This document shows, piece after piece, positions 8,329-16,842 of a stretch of DNA of 64,000 nt. A program made the translations under genes and the position numbers. Position 1 is the first letter of the stretch, and every line of letters begins with the position of its first letter. The stretch comes from Streptomyces violaceoruber (GTDB taxonomy: Bacteria; Actinomycetota; Actinomycetes; Streptomycetales; Streptomycetaceae): positions 124,001 to 188,000 of the forward strand of contig JODI01000003.1 of NCBI GenBank assembly GCA_000720805.1, in the 5' to 3' direction. The notes beneath the pieces are model-generated. The model had not been told where the DNA came from. It did not search any database and was given only the letters and a program-made list of their open reading frames with translations.

Positions 8329-8348
8329 GGGCGCCCCGAGGGGCGCCC
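8329..8348 (-). terminator. terminator after DUF6104 gene
   Basis: Perfect 9-bp stem GGGCGCCCC / GGGGCGCCC with a 2-base loop, 18 bases past the stop of the minus-strand DUF6104 gene. Confidence 0.6.
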
Positions 8349-8366
8349 ACTGTGTGATGCCGGTCT

Positions 8367-8555
8367 CTACGCGTCGTCCTCGTCGTCCTCGTCGTCCAGC
8401 CGGGCCAGCCATGTCGCCAACCGCTCCACCGGCACCTCGAAGTCGGGGTTCAGATCGACGAAGGTCCGCAGCTGCTCGGCGAGCCACTCGAAGGTGACCT
8501 CTTCCTCGCCGCGCCGCTTCTCCAGCTCTTCGATGCCTCGGTCCGTGAAGTACAT
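8367..8555 (-). CDS. DUF6104 family small protein
   Basis: A 62-aa acidic protein, MYFTDRGIEELEKRRGEEEV at the start and LARLDDEDDEDDA at the end. It is strongly conserved just downstream of kgd in Streptomyces (from memory of the family). It is predicted to be an all-helical cytoplasmic protein. The C-terminal Asp/Glu run is notable. Terminators lie on both sides, so it is a separate unit. No function is known. Confidence 0.85.
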   Translation of the reverse strand: MYFTDRGIEELEKRRGEEEVTFEWLAEQLRTFVDLNPDFEVPVERLATWLARLDDEDDEDDA

Positions 8556-8584
8556 GGCTCAAGGATAAGTGGGAGGAAACGGCC

Positions 8585-8616
8585 GGGCCGCACCCCTCGG
8601 GAGAGGGGTGCGGCCC
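8585..8616 (-). terminator. terminator after kgd
   Basis: Perfect 13-bp stem GGGCCGCACCCCT / AGGGGTGCGGCCC with a 6-base loop, 28 bases after the kgd stop in the direction of transcription. Confidence 0.75.
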
Positions 8617-8643
8617 GTCACGTACGGCCCGCGAGGGCGGCGG

Positions 8644-11600
8644 TTACGCCTCGAACACCTCGCGCACCAGCTGCTCCTGCTCCGCCTGGTGCCGCTTCGC
8701 CGAACCGACGGCGGGCGACGAGCTGTGCGGGCGGGAGATGCGCCGCAGACGCTCGCCGTGCGGCACCTCCGCGCCGACCGCCAGGTCCAGGTGGTCGATC
8801 AGGTTGAGGGCGATGAACGGCCAGGCACCCTGGTTCGCCGGCTCCTCCTGGGCCCAGAGGTACTTCTCGGCGTTCGGGTACTTGGCGATCTCGGCCTGGA
8901 GCTCGGCACCCGGCAGCGGGTACAGGCGCTCGATGCGGATGATCGCCGTGTCCGTGGCGCCGCGCTTCTTCCGCTCGGCCTCCAGGTCGTAGTAGACCTT
9001 GCCCGCGGTGAAGACGACCTTCTTGACCGCCGCGGGGTCCACCGACGCGTCGCCGATGACCGGACGGAACTGGCCCGTCGTGAACTCCTCCGCCTTGGAG
9101 GCCGCGGCCTTCAGACGCAGCATCGACTTCGGGGTGAAGACGACCAGCGGCTTGTGGTGCGGGTTGTGCACCTGCCACCGCAGGAGGTGGAAGTAGTTCG
9201 ACGGGAGCGTCGGCATCGCGACCGTCATGTTGTTCTGCGCGCACATCTGGAGGAACCGCTCCGGGCGGGCGGACGAGTGGTCCGGGCCCTGGCCCTCATA
9301 GCCGTGCGGGAGGAGGAGCGTGACGCCGGACGTCTGGCTCCACTTCTGCTCCGCCGACGAGATGAACTCGTCCACGACCGTCTGCGCGCCGTTGACGAAG
9401 TCGCCGAACTGCGCCTCCCACAGCACGAGCGCGTCGGGGCGGGCCAGCGAGTAGCCGTACTCGAAGCCCATCACCGCGTACTCGGACAGCAGCGAGTTGT
9501 AGACGTTGTAGCGCGCCTGGTCCTCGGAGAGGTACATCAGCGGCGTGAACTCCTCGCCGGTCTCCCGGTCGATGATCACCGCGTGACGCTGGCCGAACGT
9601 GCCGCGCTGCGAGTCCTGGCCGGACAGCCGGACCGGAATGCCCTCCAGGAGGAGGGAGCCGACCGCCAGCGTCTCGCCCATGCCCCAGTCGATCGTGCCG
9701 TCCTCGACCATGGCCGCCCGGCGCTGCAGCTGCGGCAGCAGACGCGGGTGGACGGTGATGCGGTCGGGGATGTTCAGCTGGGACTCGGCGATCCGCTTGA
9801 CGACCTCCGTGGAGACGGCCGTGTTGACCGCCACCGGGAACTCCGCCTGCGCGTCCGAGGGCTCCACGGCCGCCGGCTGCGCGGTGGCCTCGCGGACCTC
9901 CGTGAAGACCTTCTCCAGCTGGCCCTGGTAGTCCTGCAGGGCCTGCTCGGCCTCTTCCAGGGTGATGTCGCCGCGACCGATCAGGGACTCGGTGTACAGC
10001 TTGCGCACCGAGCGCTTCTTGTCGATCAGGTCGTACATCAGCGGCTGCGTGAACGCCGGGTTGTCCGACTCGTTGTGACCGCGGCGGCGGTAGCAGATGA
10101 GGTCGATCACCACGTCCTTGTTGAACGCCTGGCGGAACTCGAAGGCCAGCCGCGCGACGCGGACCACGGCCTCCGGGTCGTCGCCGTTCACGTGGAAGAT
10201 CGGGGCCTCGATCATGCGGGCCACGTCGGTCGAGTACATGGAGGAGCGCGAGGACTCGGGCGCCGCCGTGAAACCGACCTGGTTGTTGATGACGATGTGG
10301 ACCGTGCCGCCGGTGCGGTAGCCGCGCAGCTGCGACATGTTCAGGGTCTCCGCGACCACGCCCTGGCCCGCGAAGGCCGCGTCACCGTGCAGGGCGATCG
10401 GCAGGACCGTGAAGTCGGTGCCGCCCTTGTTGATGACGTCCTGCTTGGCGCGGACGACACCCTCGAGGACCGGGTCGACCGCCTCCAGGTGCGAGGGGTT
10501 GGCGGTCAGCGATACCTTGATCTGCTCACCGTCCAGACCGGTGAAGGTGCCCTCGGCGCCCAGGTGGTACTTCACGTCGCCGGAGCCGTGCATCGACTTC
10601 GGGTCGAGGTTGCCCTCGAACTCGCGGAAGATCTGCGCGTACGACTTGCCGACGATGTTCGCGAGGACGTTGAGGCGGCCGCGGTGGGCCATGCCGATGA
10701 CGACCTCGTCGAGGCGGGACTCGGCCGCGCTGTCGATGACCGCGTCCAGGAGCGGGATGACCGACTCGCCGCCTTCGAGCGAGAACCGCTTCTGGCCGAC
10801 GTACTTCGTCTGCAGGAAGGTCTCGAAGGCCTCCGCCGCGTTCAGCCGGCGCAGGATGCGCAGCTGCTCCTCGCGCTCCGGCTTGGAGTGCGAGCGCTCG
10901 ATGCGGTCCTGGATCCACTTGCGCTGCTTGGGGTCCTGGATGTGCATGAACTCGACGCCGGTGGTGCGGCAGTACGAGTCGCGCAGCACGCCGAGGATGT
11001 CGCGCAGCTTCATCATCGACTTGCCGGCGAAGCCGCCGACCGCGAACTCGCGCTCCAGGTCCCAGAGGGTGAGCCCGTGCTCGGTGATGTCCAGGTCGGG
11101 GTGCTTGCGCTGCTTGTACTCCAGCGGGTCGGTGTCGGCCATGACGTGGCCGCGGACCCGGTAGGAGTGGATCAGCTCGAAGACCCGGGCGGCCTTGGTG
11201 ACGTCGTCGTCGTGCGAGGCGTCGATGTCCTTGAGCCAGCGGACCGGCTCGTAGGGGATGCGCAGCGCCTCGAAGATGTCGTCGTAGAAGCCCTGCTCGC
11301 CGAGGAGGAGGTTCGCGACGATCCGCAGGAACTCGCCGGACGCGGCGCCCTGGATCACCCGGTGGTCGTAGGTCGACGTGAGCGTCATGACCTTCGAGAT
11401 GCCGAGCTTGTTCAGGGTGTCCTGGGAGGTGCCCTGGAACTCCGCCGGGTAGTCCATCGAGCCGACGCCCATGATGACCGACTGGCCGGGCATCAGACGC
11501 GGCACGGAGTGCACGGTGCCGAGGCCGCCGGGGTTGGTCAGGGAGACCGTCACGCCGGTGAAGTCGTCCATCGTCAGCTTGCCGTCGCGGGCGCGGCGGA

Positions 11601-12462
11601 CGATGTCCTCGTAGGCCTGCCAGAACTCGAAGAAGTTCAGCGTCTCGGCCTTCTTGATGCCGGCGACGACGAGCTGGCGGTCGCCGTTCGCCTTCACCAG
11701 GTCGATGGCGAGGCCGAAGTTGACGTGCGGCGGCTTGACGAGGGTGGGCTTCCCGTCCTTCTCCGCGTAGTGCCAGTTCATCGACGGCATGGCCTTGATG
11801 GCCTGCACCATCGCGTAGCCGATCAGGTGCGTGAAGGAGATCTTCCCGCCCCGGGCGCGCTTGAGATGGTTGTTGATGACGATGCGGTTGTCGAAGAGCA
11901 GCTTCACCGGGACGGCGCGCACGGACGTGGCCGTGGGCAGTTCCAGCGAGGCGTTCATGTTCTTCGCGACCGCGGCGGCGGGGCCGCGCAGCGTCACCAG
12001 CTCAGGGCCGTCGGGCGCCGCGGCGGGCTCGGCCTTGGCCGCCGGCTTGGCGGCGGCGGGCTTCGCGGCCGGAGCCGGGGCCTGGGCGGGCGCGGCGGCC
12101 TTGGCGGGCGCCGGAGCCGCGGCGGCGGGCTTCGCGGCGGGCGCCGGAGCGGCCTGCGCGGGAGCCGGGGCCGCGCTGGGCGCCGGAGCCTGCGCCGGCG
12201 GAGCCGCGGGCCGGGCCGGGGTGGTGGTCCCTGCGGCCCCCGCGGCCGCAGTACCCGCCGGAGCCGAGGCGGCAGCCGCCCCCGGCTTGTAGTCGGCGAA
12301 GAAGTCCCACCAGGCACGGTCTACCGAGTTCGGGTCCTGGAGGTACTGCTGATAGATCTCGTCGACGAGCCACTCGTTGGGCCCGAACGCGGCCGCGGGG
12401 TTCTTCCCCGCATGGTCGGTGTCGGTCGAGATGCTCGAGTTACTGGGGGACTGTGGCGACAC
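8644..12462 (-). CDS. kgd: multifunctional 2-oxoglutarate decarboxylase/dehydrogenase E1 with succinyltransferase domain
   Basis: The actinobacterial fusion that serves as the E1 (and E2-like) part of 2-oxoglutarate oxidation in the TCA cycle; 1272 aa. Order: an E1-type N-terminal segment ([22 protein letters not shown]); an Ala/Pro linker of about 90 residues; an E2 acyltransferase domain with [15 protein letters not shown] but no lipoyl domain; and a ThDP E1 with [34 protein letters not shown] and SANR-region equivalents. GTG 12462 was chosen because conserved sequence begins there and GGAAGAGGG precedes it; this gives the usual length. It needs a separate E2 (SucB/AceF) and E3. Forkhead protein GarA-type control is known for the family but not visible here. 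Confidence 0.95.
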   Translation of the reverse strand: MSPQSPSNSSISTDTDHAGKNPAAAFGPNEWLVDEIYQQYLQDPNSVDRAWWDFFADYKPGAAAASAPAGTAAAGAAGTTTPARPAAPPAQAPAPSAAPAPAQAAPAPAAKPAAAAPAPAKAAAPAQAPAPAAKPAAAKPAAKAEPAAAPDGPELVTLRGPAAAVAKNMNASLELPTATSVRAVPVKLLFDNRIVINNHLKRARGGKISFTHLIGYAMVQAIKAMPSMNWHYAEKDGKPTLVKPPHVNFGLAIDLVKANGDRQLVVAGIKKAETLNFFEFWQAYEDIVRRARDGKLTMDDFTGVTVSLTNPGGLGTVHSVPRLMPGQSVIMGVGSMDYPAEFQGTSQDTLNKLGISKVMTLTSTYDHRVIQGAASGEFLRIVANLLLGEQGFYDDIFEALRIPYEPVRWLKDIDASHDDDVTKAARVFELIHSYRVRGHVMADTDPLEYKQRKHPDLDITEHGLTLWDLEREFAVGGFAGKSMMKLRDILGVLRDSYCRTTGVEFMHIQDPKQRKWIQDRIERSHSKPEREEQLRILRRLNAAEAFETFLQTKYVGQKRFSLEGGESVIPLLDAVIDSAAESRLDEVVIGMAHRGRLNVLANIVGKSYAQIFREFEGNLDPKSMHGSGDVKYHLGAEGTFTGLDGEQIKVSLTANPSHLEAVDPVLEGVVRAKQDVINKGGTDFTVLPIALHGDAAFAGQGVVAETLNMSQLRGYRTGGTVHIVINNQVGFTAAPESSRSSMYSTDVARMIEAPIFHVNGDDPEAVVRVARLAFEFRQAFNKDVVIDLICYRRRGHNESDNPAFTQPLMYDLIDKKRSVRKLYTESLIGRGDITLEEAEQALQDYQGQLEKVFTEVREATAQPAAVEPSDAQAEFPVAVNTAVSTEVVKRIAESQLNIPDRITVHPRLLPQLQRRAAMVEDGTIDWGMGETLAVGSLLLEGIPVRLSGQDSQRGTFGQRHAVIIDRETGEEFTPLMYLSEDQARYNVYNSLLSEYAVMGFEYGYSLARPDALVLWEAQFGDFVNGAQTVVDEFISSAEQKWSQTSGVTLLLPHGYEGQGPDHSSARPERFLQMCAQNNMTVAMPTLPSNYFHLLRWQVHNPHHKPLVVFTPKSMLRLKAAASKAEEFTTGQFRPVIGDASVDPAAVKKVVFTAGKVYYDLEAERKKRGATDTAIIRIERLYPLPGAELQAEIAKYPNAEKYLWAQEEPANQGAWPFIALNLIDHLDLAVGAEVPHGERLRRISRPHSSSPAVGSAKRHQAEQEQLVREVFEA

Positions 12463-12743
12463 GGCGGCAACCGCCCTCTTCCGCTTCACAAGGTGATGGA
12501 CAGCGGGAATCAAGGCTACGCCCCCCTGACCGGGAAGGTCAGGTCGGGCCGGTCCATCGTCGTGTAAGTCACATCGAAGAGCGTGTTTCGGGGCTGGAAA
12601 TGGCGGGAAACAAGCGAGGTTCCGCTTCAGGGGAGATGACTCGACCGGGCCTCGGCGCGCCGAGCGCGCGGGCCTGTGCCTGATCACACGTGTCCAGCCG
12701 TGCGGACGCCCGTGGATCTTGTGGTTCCGGTTCGAACTTTACG

Positions 12744-13853
12744 TCAACTTGGCAGAGATGGAAGTCCCGGAAGAGTGACAAGAATCCGGCAACCCCGCTC
12801 GGATTCGGCCACTCCGATCCGGCCACCGTGCAGATCCACCGCCCACCGGGCGATCGCCAGCCCGAGCCCCGTACCGCCGTCGCTGCCGGGTCCGTGCGGC
12901 CGGTTGACGCTGCCGCGGTTGAAGCGCTCGAAGACCCGGTGCCACTCCGACTGCGGAATGCCGGGGCCCTCGTCGAGAACCTCCAGCTCCAGGGACTCGG
13001 GCCGGCCCCCGCGCCGCGCCTTGACGGTGACCCGGCCGTGCGGCGGGCTGTGCTTGACCGCGTTGTCGATGAGATTCGCCACGACCTGGTGGATCCGCTC
13101 CGGGTCCGCGTGCGCGGTCAGCTCCGGCGGGGACACGTCGAGGTGCAGATGGACGTCCGTACGGGTGTGACTGCCGGAGCCGGAGGCAATGCCCGCGCGC
13201 GCGGAGGCCACCATGTTGGCCTCCTTCAGGACGCCCGACAGGTACGGCCACACCTCGAAGCGCCGTTTCCGCAGCGGTACGACCCCGTTGTCCAGCCGGG
13301 ACAGGTCCAGCAGGGTCTCGACCAGCCGGCCGAGCCGTTCCGTCTGTTTCAGGGCCGTCCGCATGGTCTCCGGGTCGGCCTGGGTCACCCCGTCGACGAT
13401 GTTCTCCAGGACCGCGCGCAGACCCGCGATCGGTGTGCGCAGCTCGTGGGAGACGTTCGCCACGAGTTCCTTGCGCTGCCGTTCCTGCGCCTCCAGGTCG
13501 TCCGCCATGCGGTTGATCGTCTGGGCCAGGTCGCCCAGTTCGTCGCGGCGGTGCTCACGCACCCGGCGGGTGTAGTCGCCGTGCGAGATCGACTTGGCCA
13601 CCGCGTTCATGTCGTCCAGCGGCGCGGTGAGCGAATGCGCCACGAACTGCGTAATGAGCAGTGTGGCGATCATCGAGAACACCGTGATGAAGCGCAGCTC
13701 CGTCTTGGTGTGCACCGCGATCATCGACAGCCCGGTGGTGATCAGGACCGAGGTGACGACCAGTGCGCCCAGCTTGGTCTTGATCGAGAACGGGCTCACC
13801 ACGCCGACCCAGGGCTCCCTGGGGTTTCTCCGACCGGTCGGCCCGTCGCTCAT
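12744..13853 (-). CDS. sensor histidine kinase without extracytoplasmic sensor domain
   Basis: A 369-aa membrane kinase, translationally coupled (ATGA overlap) to the response regulator upstream. Two membrane spans (about 29-47 and 53-71) are separated by only about 6 residues, so almost nothing is exposed outside. A HAMP linker (LTAPLDDMNAVAKSISHGDY) follows, then the DHp box ANVSHELRTPIAGLRAVLEN with the phosphorylated His at about 136, N-box HQVVANLIDNAVKHS, G1 DEGPGIP and G2 GGTGLGLAIARWAVDLHGG. The signal must be intramembrane or cytoplasmic. Position between kgd and lon is conserved in Streptomyces; the regulon is unknown. Confidence 0.93.
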   Translation of the reverse strand: MSDGPTGRRNPREPWVGVVSPFSIKTKLGALVVTSVLITTGLSMIAVHTKTELRFITVFSMIATLLITQFVAHSLTAPLDDMNAVAKSISHGDYTRRVREHRRDELGDLAQTINRMADDLEAQERQRKELVANVSHELRTPIAGLRAVLENIVDGVTQADPETMRTALKQTERLGRLVETLLDLSRLDNGVVPLRKRRFEVWPYLSGVLKEANMVASARAGIASGSGSHTRTDVHLHLDVSPPELTAHADPERIHQVVANLIDNAVKHSPPHGRVTVKARRGGRPESLELEVLDEGPGIPQSEWHRVFERFNRGSVNRPHGPGSDGGTGLGLAIARWAVDLHGGRIGVAESERGCRILVTLPGLPSLPS

Positions 13854-14587
13854 GGCGTGGGCGTCTCCAGGGCGTAGCCGACGCCGTGCACCGTACGGAT
13901 CCGCTCGGCGCCGATCTTCCGGCGCAGCGCCTTGATGTGGCTGTCGACCGTGCGGGTGCCGGAGGCGTCCGCCCAGTCCCACACCTCGGCCAGCAACTGC
14001 TCCCGGGAGAGCACCGCGCGCGGGGTGTTCGCCAGGCAGACCAGGAGGTCGAACTCCGTGGGCGTCAGATGGACGTCCTCGGAGCGCACCCGGACCCGGC
14101 GCTGCGCGTGGTCGATCTCCAGTTCACCGAGCCGCAGGATGCCGCTGCGCGGTGTCGCGGCGGCCAGCGCGGCCCGCTCGACGCGGCGCAACAGCACGTG
14201 GACGCGTGCCGCCAGTTCCCGCATCGAGAAGGGCTTCGTCATGTAGTCGTCGGCGCCGACGCCCAGACCGACCAGCATGTCGGTCTCGTCGTCCCGCGCG
14301 GTGAGCATCATCACCGGCACCGGCCGGGCGGCCTGCACGCGACGGCAGACCTCCAGACCGTCGAAGCCGGGCAGCATGATGTCGAGGATCAGCAGATCGG
14401 GCTGCCAGGCCTCTGCCGTGTCCACGGCGGACGGACCGTCGACCGCCGTTTGCACGAGGAATCCCTCGGCGCGCAGGCGGGTCGCGATGGCGTCCACGAT
14501 CGTCGGGTCGTCCTCGACGACCAGGACCCGGCGCTGAGCGCCCGGAGTCGCCGCCGTGCCGTTGTGGGAGGTGTGTGTCTGCTCCAT
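13850..14587 (-). CDS. OmpR/PhoB-family response regulator
   Basis: Partner of the kinase downstream; 245 aa. The receiver domain (about 20-135) has the acidic pair in VLVVEDDPTI, phosphoacceptor Asp at about 69 (DLLILDIMLPG), conserved Thr in MMLTARDD and Lys in DDYMTKPFS. The C-terminal winged helix (about 155-243) has HLTPTEFDLLVCLANTPRAV and the recognition region TRTVDSHIKALRRKIG. ATG 14587 is preceded by AGGGGCGGG; longer in-frame readings add no conserved sequence. The pair is co-transcribed, regulator first. Confidence 0.94.
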   Translation of the reverse strand: MEQTHTSHNGTAATPGAQRRVLVVEDDPTIVDAIATRLRAEGFLVQTAVDGPSAVDTAEAWQPDLLILDIMLPGFDGLEVCRRVQAARPVPVMMLTARDDETDMLVGLGVGADDYMTKPFSMRELAARVHVLLRRVERAALAAATPRSGILRLGELEIDHAQRRVRVRSEDVHLTPTEFDLLVCLANTPRAVLSREQLLAEVWDWADASGTRTVDSHIKALRRKIGAERIRTVHGVGYALETPTP

Positions 14588-14710
14588 CGCCCGCCCCTGA
14601 GAGGTGCTTTCCGGAACCAGTGGGGTGGTCCCTTGTCTGCGCATGACTGCGATTGACGCTTGAATGATCGGCGTCAGGGAAGCAGAGTACGGGCAGTTAC
14701 CGCGCCTTTG

Positions 14711-15490
14711 CTATCCAGGCCGGACGGCGAGATGTACGACGTCCGGAACGCCCCGGGCAACGGGGATCTCTTCGGTACGCACCTGTTGGAACCCGGCATT
14801 CCGCAAGGTTCCCTCGAATTCCGGTGAGGGCTGGGCCGACCACACCGCCAGTACCCCTCCTGGCCTCAACACCCTTGCGCAGTCCGCGAGTCCGGCGGGT
14901 GAGTAGAGGCTGCCGTTGTCGTCCGTGACCGTCCAGTCGGGGCCGTTGTCGATGTCGAGACACAGGGCGTCGAACGTGTCGCATGTCTCATTGACGAATG
15001 CGACCACGTCCGTTTTCAGAATCTCTGTGCGGGGGTCGGCCAGGGCGGCGCAGGTGAGCGGTGACAGGGGGCCGCCGTCGCGGTGCCAGTCGATGATGGC
15101 GGGCTCGCGCTCCGCCACCGTGATGCGGGCCCAGCGGGGGTCGGCGGCGGCGTGGGCGAGCGAGAAGCCGACGCCCAGGCCGCCGATGAGCAGGGCGGGG
15201 CGGGGTTCGAGGGGGCCGGAACCGGGGGCGTGCGGTTCCCGCGGCGCGTATGCCGCGTCTGCCGCAGGGGGTGCGTGAGGTGCGTGGGGTGCGCTGAGTG
15301 CGTCCAGTGCCGCGTCGATCAGCCGTCTTTCCGAACGGCCGTCCGAGGTGTCCATCAGGAAGCAGCCGTTGGCGATGATCTGCAGCGTCCCGCCCTGCCG
15401 CCGCAGCACGATCTCGCCGTACGGGCCCTCGCGACGGTCCAGGACCTCGGCGGTGTCGGGGTGGTCGGAGATGTCGTACGGGGTGAGCAC
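14711..15490 (-). CDS. spermidine synthase-like methyltransferase-fold protein
   Basis: A 259-aa protein of the polyamine synthase / class I SAM-binding fold. It has the nucleoside-binding glycine loop LIGGLGVGFSLAHA, an acidic strand end in ITVAEREPAIIDWH, and LCLDIDNGPDWTVTD in the position of the catalytic loop; the C-terminus has LRPGGVLAVWSAQPSPEFE. The aminopropyl-acceptor residues of genuine spermidine synthase were not recognised, so many such actinobacterial proteins may have other roles. It stands alone, divergent from the rhomboid-like gene. About 35 residues in the middle are Ala/Pro/His-rich and probably disordered. Confidence 0.78.
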   Translation of the reverse strand: MLTPYDISDHPDTAEVLDRREGPYGEIVLRRQGGTLQIIANGCFLMDTSDGRSERRLIDAALDALSAPHAPHAPPAADAAYAPREPHAPGSGPLEPRPALLIGGLGVGFSLAHAAADPRWARITVAEREPAIIDWHRDGGPLSPLTCAALADPRTEILKTDVVAFVNETCDTFDALCLDIDNGPDWTVTDDNGSLYSPAGLADCARVLRPGGVLAVWSAQPSPEFEGTLRNAGFQQVRTEEIPVARGVPDVVHLAVRPG

Positions 15491-15657
15491 CGGCTCATCC
15501 TGGCACGAATGCGGTGCACGGGGGAGGGAGTTGGAGGGTGACGGTGGGCGGGGGGCTTTCTGGGAAGTTGCTGTGAATGGCGGCTTTCGTGGCGCCCGTC
15601 ACAGACAGCGTCGCGTGGGACGCTGAGGGTGGGGCGGAACGGAAGGAGCGCCTCACC

Positions 15658-16455
15658 GTGGAACGGACTGCGAGGGCTGCCGACGTGACGCCGCCGGTGG
15701 GTGCGGCTGCTCCGCCGTACGACGCCGGAATCGCCGATGCGTCGGGGCTGCTGCCGGGACTGCCGGGGCAGCGGGGCGCCGAGGCTCGGGTCCCGGCGGC
15801 AAAGGCCGCGGAGGCCGTGGTGGCGGTCGCCGCTCGGCGTCCTCGCCCGTGGCGGTTGCTGCCGACGCCCGCCGGTACGCCGTTCACCTTCGGTTACGTC
15901 GTCGTCCTCGTGGTCACCTCGCTCGTCACGGAGTACGCCGCGCCCTCGCTCGTGCACGCCCTGCACCAGGGCTCCAGCACCGATGTGGCGCATCTCGTGC
16001 GGATGCCTGTGCTGGTGCTGCTGGCGAGCGCGCTGTGGATCGCGGGCGGGGTGCTGTCGCCGTACGCGATGGGGTTCGTGTTTGCCTTCACGGCGCTGGA
16101 GCGGCGGATAGGAGGAGCGCGGACGGCCTGCGTTTTTCTGCTCGGGCATGTCCTCGCCACGGTGGTGACCGAGGGGGCCGTGGGCCTCGGCGTACTGGTC
16201 GGGCACCTGCCGGACACCTCGCTGCATCGCCTCGACTACGGCGTGAGCTTCGGCGTCGCCACCGGAGTGGGAGCGCTGGCCGGGCTGCTCACGCCGTGGC
16301 TGCGGTGGCCGTTGGTACTCGGGGTCGGGGGCATGGTCCTGGCGGACCTGATCGCGTTCACGGACCCGATGACGAACTGGGGGCATCTGATGGCGTTCGC
16401 GGTGGGGGTGGCGTTGTGGCCTTCGGTACGGCGGTGGCGGCGGGAGTGGCTGTAG
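15658..16455 (+). CDS. rhomboid-like integral membrane protein
   Basis: A 265-aa membrane protein with an Ala/Pro-rich cytoplasmic N-terminus (about 60 residues) and about six spans. Rhomboid-like layout: after PFTFGYVVVLVVTSLV comes a loop, and further spans include GGARTACVFLLGHVLATVV and a final WGHLMAFAVGVALWP. The GxSG serine of active rhomboids is not visible: the matching span reads DYGVSFGVATGVGALAG, where Ser is followed by FG, so catalysis is doubtful. GTG 15658 was chosen because GGAAGGAG sits 8 nt upstream; an in-frame ATG at 15577 lacks this. Role unknown. Confidence 0.78.
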   Translation: MERTARAADVTPPVGAAAPPYDAGIADASGLLPGLPGQRGAEARVPAAKAAEAVVAVAARRPRPWRLLPTPAGTPFTFGYVVVLVVTSLVTEYAAPSLVHALHQGSSTDVAHLVRMPVLVLLASALWIAGGVLSPYAMGFVFAFTALERRIGGARTACVFLLGHVLATVVTEGAVGLGVLVGHLPDTSLHRLDYGVSFGVATGVGALAGLLTPWLRWPLVLGVGGMVLADLIAFTDPMTNWGHLMAFAVGVALWPSVRRWRREWL

Positions 16456-16750
16456 CGGCCCGATGGCCCGATGGCCCGGTGACCGGGTGACCGGGCGCCC
16501 CGGGTGACCCTGCCCCCACGGCCCCGGAGTTGAGCCGTCTCGCCCGTGTTCCTCCGACACTTGATGGCCCCGTGTTCCTCCGCCGCTTTGGCGCATCACC
16601 CGGGCGCATCTCTGTCCGGCCGCCCCACCCACCTCTTGACCGACCGGGCCCGGCCGTCCCGCCCCACACTCGACCGGGCCGGGCTCGGGTGGGTCCGGTG
16701 GGCGAGACCGGGCGGCGCAGCTCAGGGGGCCACAGGAGCGGCCGGCGAGG

Positions 16751-16768
16751 TGATCGCTCAGAGCGAAC
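16751..16768 (+). promoter_or_regulatory. ClgR box upstream of lon
   Basis: TGATCGCTCAGAGCGAAC fits the actinobacterial ClgR consensus (WNNWCGCYNANRGCGWWS) at every position. ClgR is known to activate lon and clp genes in Streptomyces lividans and Corynebacterium. It lies 75 bases before the lon ATG, a plausible activator position. Confidence 0.75.
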
Positions 16769-16800
16769 GAATGGTGGGGAACAATCGTGGGCTCCAGTGC

Positions 16801-16821
16801 ATTGAGTCGGCATAGCTCAAC
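16801..16821 (+). promoter_or_regulatory. HAIR element (HspR operator) upstream of lon
   Basis: ATTGAGT - 7 bases - GCTCAAC matches the HAIR consensus CTTGAGT-N7-ACTCAAG in 11 of 14 arm positions with exact spacing. Lon is a published member of the HspR/HAIR heat-shock regulon in Streptomyces. It lies just before the ribosome binding site, so HspR binding would repress transcription; heat or misfolded protein relieves it. Confidence 0.75.
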
Positions 16822-16842
16822 TTGACTGCCGAAGGGGAGATC

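Noticed and set aside
8569..12567. Very long plus-strand open frame (over 1300 codons) opposite kgd
   Set aside because: It is the antisense shadow of kgd; its residues are Arg/Leu/Val/Asp-rich noise and the minus strand encodes clear E1/E2 motifs.
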